Under the pieces are notes generated by a model, which saw only the letters and a list, made by a program, of their open reading frames with translations, ran no database searches and was not told the origin of the DNA. The position numbers and the translations under genes were made by a program. 64,000 bases of DNA. Source: Acidimicrobiaceae bacterium (GTDB lineage: Bacteria > Actinomycetota > Acidimicrobiia > Acidimicrobiales > Aldehydirespiratoraceae). Shown one piece after another: positions 15,990 through 23,845 of the stretch. The stretch covers positions 186,001 through 250,000 of the forward strand of contig JAERSO010000129.1 of assembly GCA_016845585.1 (NCBI GenBank), written 5' to 3'. Numbering within the stretch: the first letter of the stretch is position 1; every line of letters starts with the position of its first letter.

Positions 15990-16643
15990 TCACCTCGACC
16001 CGTGATCGTTCACCCGCTCCCTCCGGGCGATGAGCGCCGACCGGGGGAACTGCCGGCGTTCAGTGGGGTGGGGTTGGCGCAGGTGACGGCTGATCTCGGT
16101 CAGCCCCGATGAGCGGAGTCGTGCACTGATCGCGTCGAGGTCGCACTGGTAGGCCGTCGTCGCCTGATGGTCAAACGCCCGATCGGCTCGTTCGTTCCAT
16201 CGAACGAGATCAGGAGTTGCCCGCCAGGCATCAGGACACGCCCGAACTCGTCGAAGAACTCGCCGAAATCATCAGGGTGGACATGAATCGTCGAAGAGCG
16301 ACAGAGGACGCCGGTAACGGAGTCGTCGCCGGCGTCGAGCGAGGTCATGTCGCCGAGCTCGAAGCGAAGCGATGGGTGTGCCGCGGTGGCGATGTCGACG
16401 AAGGCCGATGAGGCGTCGACCCCCCCCAGGTATCGAGGCCCAGGCCGACGAGGTACTCGGTCACGTGACCGGGCCCGCAGCCTGCATCGATGACCGGTCC
16501 GGGAAGCGGCCGTACGCCGTCGGCGAACAAGCCGAGCAGGGCTCGATCGAGGGGCGACTCGTCGACCTGGTTGCTGGAGGGCTCGGTGTACAGCTCGGCG
16601 ACCTCGTCATAGGCCCGCCGGTCGGATGTGTCGTCTCATTCAT
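15990..16643 (-). pseudogene. Second SAM-dependent methyltransferase, three single-base frameshifts
   Basis: Joining frames on the minus strand rebuilds a complete methyltransferase of about 217 residues. It begins MNETTHPTGGP, continues YDEVAELYTEPS, then motif I PVIDAGCGPGHVTEYL, then MTSLDAGDDSVTGVL, HVHPDDFGEFFDEF and GRVLMPGGQLLISFDG, and ends HPTERRQFPRSALIARR before the stop at 15990-15992. Breaks lie near 16612 (beside CCC), in a run of eight C at 16420-16427, and near 16176 (beside CCC). No long stretch is missing. All three are one-base changes next to C runs, so they are either sequencing indels or early decay. Confidence 0.7.
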
Positions 16644-16732
16644 CGGTGCCTCGGTGCCTGCGCTGGTTCAGTCGCTGCCGACCCTAGGCACCCGACGGAC
16701 GTGATGGGTCGTGCATCGGCTACGTTGCCGCG

Positions 16733-17569
16733 ATGGCGGAGACCTCCGCAGCTCCGCTGCACTTCACCGCCTGGCTGAGTCCTGGGTTGCCACTCGAACT
16801 GTTCGAGGTGATAGCGGCCCACGTCGCGGATGGACTGGGGCGTCGCCACGAGGTCACGGTCGAGACGAAGATGTCCGGGCCGCTGGCACCCGAGGACGAC
16901 CGGTTCGCCAACGGTACGACCGGCATCGGCTTCATCTGCCCGCCGTCGTGCCTGTGGTTGACCGGCGGGCCCACTCCGAGCGTGGAGCTCGTGCCGCTCG
17001 GCCCGGTGCACGACGACGAACGCAACGGTGGGCGTCCGGTCTATGTGTCCGACGTGGTCGTGCGCGCCGATGCTGACGTCGTGTCGTTCGCCGACTTGGC
17101 TGGGCGACGCGTCGGCGACAACGAGCGGGCATCGCTGAGTGGCTTCGTCAGCCTGCTCTCGCGCCTGGACGGCGAGGGCCACGATGTGGACTTCTTCGGT
17201 GAACTCCGCCAGGTCGGCAGCCATCGGCGGGCGTTGGCGTTGATCGAGTCCGGCGACATCGACGCTGCTGCGATCGACGCGAACGTGCTGCGGGCTTGGC
17301 CCGTGGAGCGGCCCGACGGTGATCCGTCGGTGCGGTCCGTGGACGTGCTCGGGCCGTTCCCGGTCCAGCCGGTCGTGGTCCGTGCGCGTGCCGAACCCGG
17401 CCTCGCCGCAGCGGTCGCGGCACAGCTCGCCCGCCCTGAGCTCGCCGGCGCGGTTGCCCGCTTCGGACTCAGGGGTTTCGGCCCGGTGACCGACGACGAC
17501 TACACCGGACTCGGCCCGCTCGTCGAACGGGCAAACGCGCTCGTGCCGGCGGGCGCGGAACCGGTCTGA
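16733..17569 (+). CDS. PhnD-like periplasmic-binding-fold protein without signal peptide
   Basis: 278 residues. It resembles the phosphate/phosphonate ABC transporter substrate-binding family (PF12974-like): an N-terminal LHFTAWLSPGLP strand, GFICPPSCLWLTGG, the SDVVVRADADVVSFADLAGRRVG hinge segment near residue 108, and a C-terminal VVVRARAEPGLAAAVAAQL. There is no signal peptide or lipobox, and no permease or ATPase gene lies nearby. It may therefore act in the cytoplasm as a sensor or enzyme-like protein rather than in transport. The ATG at 16733 is close to the frameshifted methyltransferase on the other strand. Convergent with the tRNA-Arg gene. Confidence 0.75.
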   Translation: MAETSAAPLHFTAWLSPGLPLELFEVIAAHVADGLGRRHEVTVETKMSGPLAPEDDRFANGTTGIGFICPPSCLWLTGGPTPSVELVPLGPVHDDERNGGRPVYVSDVVVRADADVVSFADLAGRRVGDNERASLSGFVSLLSRLDGEGHDVDFFGELRQVGSHRRALALIESGDIDAAAIDANVLRAWPVERPDGDPSVRSVDVLGPFPVQPVVVRARAEPGLAAAVAAQLARPELAGAVARFGLRGFGPVTDDDYTGLGPLVERANALVPAGAEPV

Positions 17570-17627
17570 CCGACCCAGATCGACAACAGCCCCGACCAGG
17601 TTGAAAGTCGAGGCGGCATCGAAAGCG

Positions 17628-17699
17628 CGCCCTCGGCAGGATTCGAACCTGCGCTCACGCCTCCGGAGGGCGATGCTCTATCCACTGAGCTACGAGGGC
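17628..17699 (-). tRNA. tRNA-Arg (anticodon CCG)
   Basis: The minus strand reads GCCCTCG for the 5' acceptor arm, paired with CGAGGGC at the 3' end plus discriminator G. The D-arm is GCTC...GAGC, the anticodon loop CTCCGGA with anticodon CCG, and the T-loop GGTTCGAATCC is standard. CCA is not encoded. It decodes CGG. The anticodon stem has a T-T mismatch at its outer pair. Located 82 bp from the argS start on the other strand, as argV is near argS in mycobacteria. Confidence 0.95.
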
Positions 17700-17781
17700 A
17701 CGTCCACGGGGGACGATGCGCCACACTAGCGCCCCGAATGTCGATCCCCCCGCGCGTTCGCACCGGTAGGATCGTGCCTTC

Positions 17782-19389
17782 ATGGACGTACGAGACCACC
17801 TGCGCACCGCGCTCCGAGAAGCTCTGGCGGCGGCGGGGATCGACCCGCCTCCCGACGAGATCGCGCTCGAGCGTCCGGCGAATCGCGACCATGGCGACTG
17901 GTCGTCCAACGTGGCCCTCGCCACGGCCAACAAGGCCGGCCGCAACCCGCGTGAGCTCGGCCAACAGCTGTGCGACGCACTCAACGTCAACCTGCCCGCG
18001 CGCGTCACGGCGGTCGAGATCGCCGGCCCGGGATTCGTGAACTTCCGCCTCGCCGACACCTGGCTCCACGACGTACTCGTCGATGTGCTCGAGCAGGGTG
18101 TCGACGGCTACGCCAGCCCTGACCTCGGTGGGGGTGCGCACCTGAATGTCGAGTTCGTCAGCGCAAACCCCAACAAGCCGCTCCACGCCGGCCACGGCCG
18201 CGGCGCCTGCTACGGCGACTCGATGGCGAGGCTCAAGGAACGCTGTGGGTTCAAGGTCACGCGGGAGACCTACATCAACGACCGCGGCGTACAGATGAAG
18301 AACTACGCCGCCTCCCTCGCGGCGGCCAAAGCCGGCGAGCCGATCCCCGACGACGGCTACCAGGGTGCCTACATCCAGGAATGGGCCGATGAGATGCCGG
18401 CCGACGCCGACCCGCTCGAATGGGGGCTGGTGCGGGGCATGGACAGCCATCGGGCCACGCTCGAGGCACTCGACATCCATCACGAGATCTGGTTCAGCGA
18501 ACGGTCACTCGTGGTGAACGAGAAGATCCACGCGGCGATGGCCGACCTGCGGTCCCACGATGCGGTGTTCGAAGCCGACGGTGCCGTGTGGTTGCGCTCC
18601 ACCGACTTCAATGACGACAAGGATCGGGTGCTCGTCAAGAGCGACGGCGACCTCACCTACCTCACCCCCGACATCGCCTACCACCGCGAGAAGTTCGAAC
18701 GCTCCGACCTGCTCTTCAACGTGTGGGGCGCCGATCACCACGGCTATGTCGCCCGGATGAAGGCCGCCATGCAGCTGCTCGGTCACGATCCCGATGAACT
18801 CGAGATCGCCATCACGCAGATGGTCGACTTCGTCAAGGACGGCGAGCCGATGAAGATGTCGGGTCGGTCGGGCAATCAGATCGACCTCGACGAAATCATC
18901 GCCGAGGTCGGCCCCGACGCGGCACGGTTCACGTACCTCATGCAATCGGTCGACAGCCGCCAGACCTTCGACCTCGACGAGGTCGCGAAGCAGGGGATGG
19001 AGAACCCGGTCTTCTACGTCCAATACGCCCACGCCCGGATCTGCTCGATCATGGCCAAGGCGGCCGAGGCCGGGATCGAACGGCTGCCGCTCGGCAATGT
19101 CGACACATCGCTCCTGGTGCACGATCGCGAGCTCGATCTGCTGCGCAGCCTCAACACGCTGCCCGACACCGTCCGCATCGCGTGCGAGGACAACGGGCCC
19201 CACCGGATCAGCGCGTGGGCTCGCGAGCAGGCCGCGGCGCTGCACGGCTTCTACCACGACTGCTACGTCATGGGCGACGGCGTCAGCGCCGAGCTCACCC
19301 AGGCCAGGCTCGCCTTGGTGGCCGCCTCGCAGGTCGGGCTGCAGATCGCGCTCGGTCTCCTCGGTGTCTCCGCACCCGAATCGATGTGA
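17782..19389 (+). CDS. argS: Arginyl-tRNA synthetase
   Basis: 535 residues, class I synthetase. The HIGH signature appears as HAGHGRG at about residue 135 within NPNKPLHAGH, and the KMSKS-equivalent loop as MKMSGRSGN near 356. The N-terminal Add-1 domain (residues 1-100) and the C-terminal DALR anticodon domain (VQYAHARICSI onward) are complete. It charges tRNA-Arg with arginine, and the gene sits beside a tRNA-Arg gene. A near-neighbour of lysA (four bases between stop and ATG), so argS, lysA and the two following genes appear to form one operon. Confidence 0.97.
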   Translation: MDVRDHLRTALREALAAAGIDPPPDEIALERPANRDHGDWSSNVALATANKAGRNPRELGQQLCDALNVNLPARVTAVEIAGPGFVNFRLADTWLHDVLVDVLEQGVDGYASPDLGGGAHLNVEFVSANPNKPLHAGHGRGACYGDSMARLKERCGFKVTRETYINDRGVQMKNYAASLAAAKAGEPIPDDGYQGAYIQEWADEMPADADPLEWGLVRGMDSHRATLEALDIHHEIWFSERSLVVNEKIHAAMADLRSHDAVFEADGAVWLRSTDFNDDKDRVLVKSDGDLTYLTPDIAYHREKFERSDLLFNVWGADHHGYVARMKAAMQLLGHDPDELEIAITQMVDFVKDGEPMKMSGRSGNQIDLDEIIAEVGPDAARFTYLMQSVDSRQTFDLDEVAKQGMENPVFYVQYAHARICSIMAKAAEAGIERLPLGNVDTSLLVHDRELDLLRSLNTLPDTVRIACEDNGPHRISAWAREQAAALHGFYHDCYVMGDGVSAELTQARLALVAASQVGLQIALGLLGVSAPESM

Positions 19390-19393
19390 GCTG

Positions 19394-20659
19394 ATGCTCC
19401 CGATCGCCCGGCGGCTCCTTCCGGAGAACCACGAGTTGGTCGACGGCCGGCTCCAGATCGGTGGCTGCGACGTCATCGAGTTGGCCGAGGAATTCGGTAC
19501 ACCGTTGTTCGTGTACGACGAGGCCCACCTTCGGGCCCGTTGCCGCGAGGCGGTCGAGGCGTTCGGTGATGGTGTCGCCTTTGCCACCAAGGCCTTTCTC
19601 TGTTCGGCCATGGCCAAGCTCGCCTTCGAGGAGGGCATGCACCTCGACGTCGCCACCGGTGGGGAGCTCCACGTGGCGCTGCACGCCGGCATCCCGGCCG
19701 ACAGGCTGGTGCTCCACGGCAACAACAAGTCGCTCAACGAGCTGCGCATGGCCATCGACGCCGGCGTGTCTCGAATCGTTGTCGACAGCTTCGACGAACT
19801 CGATCGCCTCGATGCGCTCCATGCGGAGACGGGCGTCGTGCCCAAGGTGCTCCTGCGCCTCACCCCGGGGATCAAGGCCGAGACCCACGATTTCATCGCC
19901 ACCGGCCAGGACGACTCCAAGTTCGGCTTCACCGTGTCGTCCGGCGTCGCCGAGCAGGCACTCGCCCGTGCTTCGGCGGCCGACTCAATCGAGCTGGTGG
20001 GCGTCCACGCCCACATCGGCAGTCAAGTCTTCGCCGTCGGCTCCTTCGGTAAGGCTGCAAGGGTCATCGCCGATACGGCTGCCGGTTGGGACCTGGCGGA
20101 GATGTCCGTCGGAGGCGGGCTCGGCGTCCCGTACATCAACGACGAACGGGCCCCGACGATCGCCGAATGGGGCGAGACCGTGCGGGAGGCCTGTGAGAGC
20201 GCCGGCGTCACCGCCCAGGTGTCGGCGGAACCCGGTCGTTCGATCGTCGCCGCCGCGGCCGTGACCCTCTACACCGTGGGCACGATCAAGGACCTCGATG
20301 GCATCCGCACCTATGTCGCCGTCGACGGTGGCATGAGCGACAACCCCCGCCCCGTGCTGTACGGCTCGGGCTACGAGACGTTCCTGCCGCGAGACGTCGG
20401 CGCCGACCGACCCCGAACGGTCACCGTGGTCGGCAAGCACTGCGAGTCCGGCGACGTGCTCGTGCGTGACGGGCAGCTCCCCGATTGCGTGACCGTCGGC
20501 GACATCATCGCCACCCCGGTCACCGGTGCGTACGGTCATTCCATGGGCAGCAACTACAACAAGGTCCTCCGACCCGCGGTCGTGTTCGTTGCCGACGGGG
20601 ATGCCCGGCTCGTCGTGCGCCGGGAGACCTACGACGACCTCACGAGGCTCGACGTCTAG
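19394..20659 (+). CDS. lysA: Diaminopimelate decarboxylase
   Basis: 421 residues. Fold-type III PLP decarboxylase: the Schiff-base lysine is K66 in FATKAFLC. The HIGSQ signature (GVHAHIGSQ) lies near residue 207, the glycine-rich GGGLG phosphate-binding turn near 240, and KHCESGD supplies the second-subunit Cys. It converts meso-diaminopimelate to lysine, the last step of the pathway. The ATG at 19394 is four bases after the argS stop. Followed without a gap by a PqqD-like gene. In mycobacteria argS-lysA-thrA-thrC stand in the same order; here three genes separate lysA from hom. Confidence 0.97.
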   Translation: MLPIARRLLPENHELVDGRLQIGGCDVIELAEEFGTPLFVYDEAHLRARCREAVEAFGDGVAFATKAFLCSAMAKLAFEEGMHLDVATGGELHVALHAGIPADRLVLHGNNKSLNELRMAIDAGVSRIVVDSFDELDRLDALHAETGVVPKVLLRLTPGIKAETHDFIATGQDDSKFGFTVSSGVAEQALARASAADSIELVGVHAHIGSQVFAVGSFGKAARVIADTAAGWDLAEMSVGGGLGVPYINDERAPTIAEWGETVREACESAGVTAQVSAEPGRSIVAAAAVTLYTVGTIKDLDGIRTYVAVDGGMSDNPRPVLYGSGYETFLPRDVGADRPRTVTVVGKHCESGDVLVRDGQLPDCVTVGDIIATPVTGAYGHSMGSNYNKVLRPAVVFVADGDARLVVRRETYDDLTRLDV

Positions 20660-20938
20660 ATGAGTGCCGGCTCGCTCGACCAGGTGGTGCGACGAGCTGA
20701 CGTGCTGTGGCGTCGTAGCGGCGCCACGGTCCTGATCCGCCGGCCCGGCGACGACCAGCTCGCGGTGCTGGCCGACACCGGTCTCGCGTTGTGGGAGGCG
20801 ATCGTCGAACCGACCAGCGTCGGTGATCTCTGCGATCACCTGGCCAGCTCCTATGGCGTCGACATGCAGACCGTGATCGACGATGTGCAGGTGGCTCTGC
20901 TGGATCTCGTGGATCGGGGAGTGGTGCGCCGTGACTGA
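20660..20938 (+). CDS. PqqD-like small protein
   Basis: 92 residues, of the PqqD superfamily size. It shows the order LIRRPGDDQLAVLADTGLALWEAI, then TSVGDLCDHLASSYG, then QVALLDLVDRGVV, which is the winged-helix-like pattern of PqqD proteins: a hydrophobic strand, a G-x-x-L-W helix and a helix ending in a hydrophobic strand. PqqD proteins bind precursor peptides for radical-SAM or other RiPP enzymes, but many stand-alone actinobacterial ones occur with nucleotidyltransferase genes. Its ATG follows the lysA stop directly, and its own stop overlaps the next gene by eight bases. No precursor peptide or radical-SAM gene is seen nearby. Confidence 0.8.
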   Translation: MSAGSLDQVVRRADVLWRRSGATVLIRRPGDDQLAVLADTGLALWEAIVEPTSVGDLCDHLASSYGVDMQTVIDDVQVALLDLVDRGVVRRD

Positions 20939-21932
20939 CGTGACCGACCCGCTGTTGCGGTCCATCGCCGGCTGGGGCATCGGACCGCACCTCCCGCCCG
21001 TCGAGCCGGTGGCGTTTGCTGCGTCAGCCTCGTCGGTCGGCACGGAGAAGCTCATCGGTGTGCTGCAGGCGATGGTCGAGACCGGAGCATGCGATGTCGA
21101 TGACGCGGCGGCACTCGAGGTGGCCCATCTCGATGCAATGGCCGAGGCGTTGCTGCTCGAGGACATGTTGCTACAGGCGGCTGACGTCCTCGACGAAGCC
21201 GGGCTCTCGTGGCGGGTCCTGAAGGGCCCCGCGCTCGCTCATCTCGTTCACCCCGATCCGGCCCAACGCAGCTTCGGCGACATCGACCTCCTCGTTCGCG
21301 GCGAAGAGATCATCGAGGCCGTCGATGCATTGACCCGAGCCGGAGCGTCGAGGGCACAGGCCCAACTCTCGGAGACGTTCGACCGGCGGTTCTCCAAGTC
21401 GGTCACGCTCCATTGGCGCAACAAGACCGAACTCGACATGCACCGCACGCTGGCCCCCGGGCCGTTCGGTCTTCGAATCGACACCGACGACCTCTTCGCC
21501 GACCCGCACACGTTCACCCTGGCCGGACGCCCACTGCTCACGCTCACTCCGGAGATGCATCTCCTCCACGGGGCCATCCATGTCGCCCTCGGCGACGTCG
21601 AGCCCCGGCTGGGAAACGTACGCGATCTCGCCCTTATGTTGAATGTCCCGTCGCTCGATGACCAGGCCGTGCGAGCCGTGGCGGCCAAGTGGGGGTGCGA
21701 GTTGCCGTTGGCGCTTGGTCTGCGAGCTGCGGGCGACATCGGTGCGGAGAAGCATCCACTCGTGACCTGGGCGAGGTCGTATCCTCCGAGCGCCGGCGAT
21801 CTTCAACTCCTGGCCGTGTACCGCCAGAAGGCCGGCCGCTTCCGGGCCCAGGCGTGGGCAACGCTTCGCGTGCTCCCGTGGCGCGACAAACCGAGCTACG
21901 CGAAGTCGTTGCTTCGGCGCGGCAGCACCTGA
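20931..21932 (+). CDS. Nucleotidyltransferase family protein (NTP_transf_5-like)
   Basis: 333 residues from a GTG at 20931. The catalytic strand pair is LVHPDPAQRSFGDIDLLVR near residue 110, with GDIDLLV as the G-x-D-x-D metal site. SVTLHWRNKTELDMHRTL near residue 160 provides a further aspartate. This matches the NTP_transf_5 family, which often pairs with PqqD-like genes in exopolysaccharide and peptide-modification loci. The start overlaps the PqqD gene by eight bases, implying coupled expression. The 3' end overlaps the convergent kinase-like gene by 37 bp. The acceptor is unknown. Confidence 0.85.
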   Translation: MTDVTDPLLRSIAGWGIGPHLPPVEPVAFAASASSVGTEKLIGVLQAMVETGACDVDDAAALEVAHLDAMAEALLLEDMLLQAADVLDEAGLSWRVLKGPALAHLVHPDPAQRSFGDIDLLVRGEEIIEAVDALTRAGASRAQAQLSETFDRRFSKSVTLHWRNKTELDMHRTLAPGPFGLRIDTDDLFADPHTFTLAGRPLLTLTPEMHLLHGAIHVALGDVEPRLGNVRDLALMLNVPSLDDQAVRAVAAKWGCELPLALGLRAAGDIGAEKHPLVTWARSYPPSAGDLQLLAVYRQKAGRFRAQAWATLRVLPWRDKPSYAKSLLRRGST

Positions 21933-22462
21933 TCGGGTCTGGTCAGCGCATCGACGGCGCTCGCCGCACCGGCCTGCGGACGAATCGATCCGATCACGTC
22001 CGCCATCGCCGTTGAACAGCCGATCTCGACGAGCGACTCCGGGGTCCATGACTCGGCCCCGTCGATGACCAGGCCGGTCGCACATTCCACCAATGTGATG
22101 GCAAGCTTCGTCAGGTCGGCTGCGGCCGTCGCAGCTCGAGGCGACAACCGCGGAGCGAGCCAGAGCACGTCGTGGCCGGGAAGCAGAACGGCAGCAGGCT
22201 GCACATCACCGTGGACACGGCCGGACTGGTGCAGCACGGCGAGGTACTGGGCGATACCGACGCCCACACCGGCGACCTGGTGGTCGGGGAGGGGACCCTG
22301 AACGGCCAGGATTTCTGCCAGCGTTCCGGCCGGCGCGTGGGGCTCGTGACGAGTGGAAGCACCGAACACTCGGGCTTCCCATCGATGGCGAGCGGTGCCG
22401 GTGCCAGGCCGGCGTCCGAGGACGGAGGGATGGGCACCCGAGCCCGGAAATGTCGAAGGCAT
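21896..22462 (-). CDS. Kinase-like remnant (C-lobe of a Ser/Thr kinase fold), probably inactive
   Basis: 188 residues from the ATG at 22462. LAEILAVQGPLPDHQVAGVGVGIAQYLAVLHQSGRVHGDV resembles the alphaD-alphaE-catalytic-loop region of bacterial protein kinases, where VHGDVQPAAVLL stands for the H-R-D-L-K-P-A-N-I-L-L loop. The DFG segment is replaced by LAPRLS, and no N-lobe (Gly-rich loop, VAIK) precedes it. It therefore cannot bind ATP in the usual way. It may be a pseudokinase or a truncated gene. Tail to tail with the nucleotidyltransferase gene. The upstream stretch before the ATG contains repeated AAGCATGAAAA words. Confidence 0.55.
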   Translation of the reverse strand: MPSTFPGSGAHPSVLGRRPGTGTARHRWEARVFGASTRHEPHAPAGTLAEILAVQGPLPDHQVAGVGVGIAQYLAVLHQSGRVHGDVQPAAVLLPGHDVLWLAPRLSPRAATAAADLTKLAITLVECATGLVIDGAESWTPESLVEIGCSTAMADVIGSIRPQAGAASAVDALTRPDQVLPRRSNDFA

Positions 22463-22544
22463 GAGGACAGAGAAGCATGAAAAAGCATGAAAAGCAATCA
22501 GACAATCCCACACCCGGCCTCGTTCCGCTCGGTACGCTCAGCGG

Positions 22545-23843
22545 GTGCACGAACTCAAGATCGGACTGCTCGGCTGCGGGAACGTGGGCGGTGCCCTCGC
22601 TGAATTGCTGACGACGCGGCGAGCCGCCATCGCCGCTCGAACGGGGATCGATCTATCCGTCGGCGCGATCGCCGTGCGTTCGGCATCGAAGCACCGCGAC
22701 GTCGTCGTCGATGCCGATCTGCTCACCACCGACACGCTCGGGGTCGTCGAGGATCCCGAGATCGATCTGATCGTCGAGGTCATCGGCGGCATCGAGCCGG
22801 CTCGCGAGTTCATCCTCCGAGCCCTCGGACTCGGCAAGCCGGTCATCACCGGCAACAAGGAGCTACTGGCGAATCACGGCGCCGAACTCTACGCCGCGGC
22901 AGAGGCGGCCGGTGTCGATCTGCTCTTCGAGGCCGCCGTCGCCGGTGGCATCCCCCTCATGCGACCGCTGCGTGAGTCGCTCGTCGGTGAAGACATCACC
23001 CGTGTGATGGGCATCGTCAACGGCACCACCAACTACATCCTCACCCAGATGACCGAGCACGGTGCGGCCTACGCCGACGCCCTCGCCGATGCCCAGGGAC
23101 TCGGCTACGCCGAAGCCGACCCGACCGCCGATGTGGAGGGCTTCGATGCCGGGGCCAAGGCCGCGATCATCGCTTCGATCGTCTACGGCGCGTCGGTGGT
23201 TGCGGGCGACGTCTACCACGAGGGCATCTCCAACGTCACCGTCACCGACATCGAGATGGCCAAACGCCTCGACCACGTCATCAAGGCCGTCGCGGTCATC
23301 GAGGGTGGCGAGAACGCCAATGGCGAGTCCGAGATCGCCGTGCGTGTCCACCCGGCGATGATCCGCCGTGATCACCCGCTCGCCAATGTGAACGACAGCT
23401 TCAACGCCGTGTTCGTCGAAGGCGCCTCGGTCGGCGATCTGATGTTCTATGGACGTGGGGCCGGCGGCGGGCCGACCGCGAGCGCCGTACTCGGTGATGT
23501 GATCGACGCCGCGGTCAACAAGGTGGCCGGCACAGCAGCGGCGATCGGGAATCTCCAGCGAGCCAGGATCCGCTCGATCGATTCGCTCGCCAGCGCGTAC
23601 TACCTCAACCTCCAGGTCTCTGATCAGCCGGGTGTGCTCGCCCAGGTGGCGTCCGTGTTCGGCGCCCACGATGTGTCGATTCGGTCGATGGAGCAGCGGG
23701 GGCTCGACCACGAAGCCGAGATCATCTTCATCACCCATGTCTCCAACGAAGCGGCGGTCCAGGCGACCCTCAACGCGCTGCGCGAACTCGATGTGGTCAA
23801 CGAGGTCTGCTCGGTGATCCGCGTGGTCGGCGACGAGGACTGA
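22545..23843 (+). CDS. hom: Homoserine dehydrogenase
   Basis: 432 residues from a GTG start. The NAD(P)-binding loop is IGLLGCGNVGGALAEL at residues 5-20. The catalytic region EAAVAGGIPLMRPL and GIVNGTTNYILTQM are classic, and GYAEADPTADVEGFDA near 190 is the signature. A C-terminal ACT domain (YYLNLQVSDQPGVLAQVASVFG onward, from about 350) allows feedback inhibition, most likely by threonine. It reduces aspartate semialdehyde to homoserine. Two bases separate it from thrC, so the pair is an operon. No aspartokinase and no thrB is visible here. Confidence 0.97.
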   Translation: MHELKIGLLGCGNVGGALAELLTTRRAAIAARTGIDLSVGAIAVRSASKHRDVVVDADLLTTDTLGVVEDPEIDLIVEVIGGIEPAREFILRALGLGKPVITGNKELLANHGAELYAAAEAAGVDLLFEAAVAGGIPLMRPLRESLVGEDITRVMGIVNGTTNYILTQMTEHGAAYADALADAQGLGYAEADPTADVEGFDAGAKAAIIASIVYGASVVAGDVYHEGISNVTVTDIEMAKRLDHVIKAVAVIEGGENANGESEIAVRVHPAMIRRDHPLANVNDSFNAVFVEGASVGDLMFYGRGAGGGPTASAVLGDVIDAAVNKVAGTAAAIGNLQRARIRSIDSLASAYYLNLQVSDQPGVLAQVASVFGAHDVSIRSMEQRGLDHEAEIIFITHVSNEAAVQATLNALRELDVVNEVCSVIRVVGDED

Positions 23844-23845
23844 CG

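Noticed and set aside
22463-22544. Threonine attenuator or riboswitch before hom
   Set aside because: The gap is only about 80 bp. No leader peptide rich in Thr or Ile codons and no terminator-antiterminator pair is seen.
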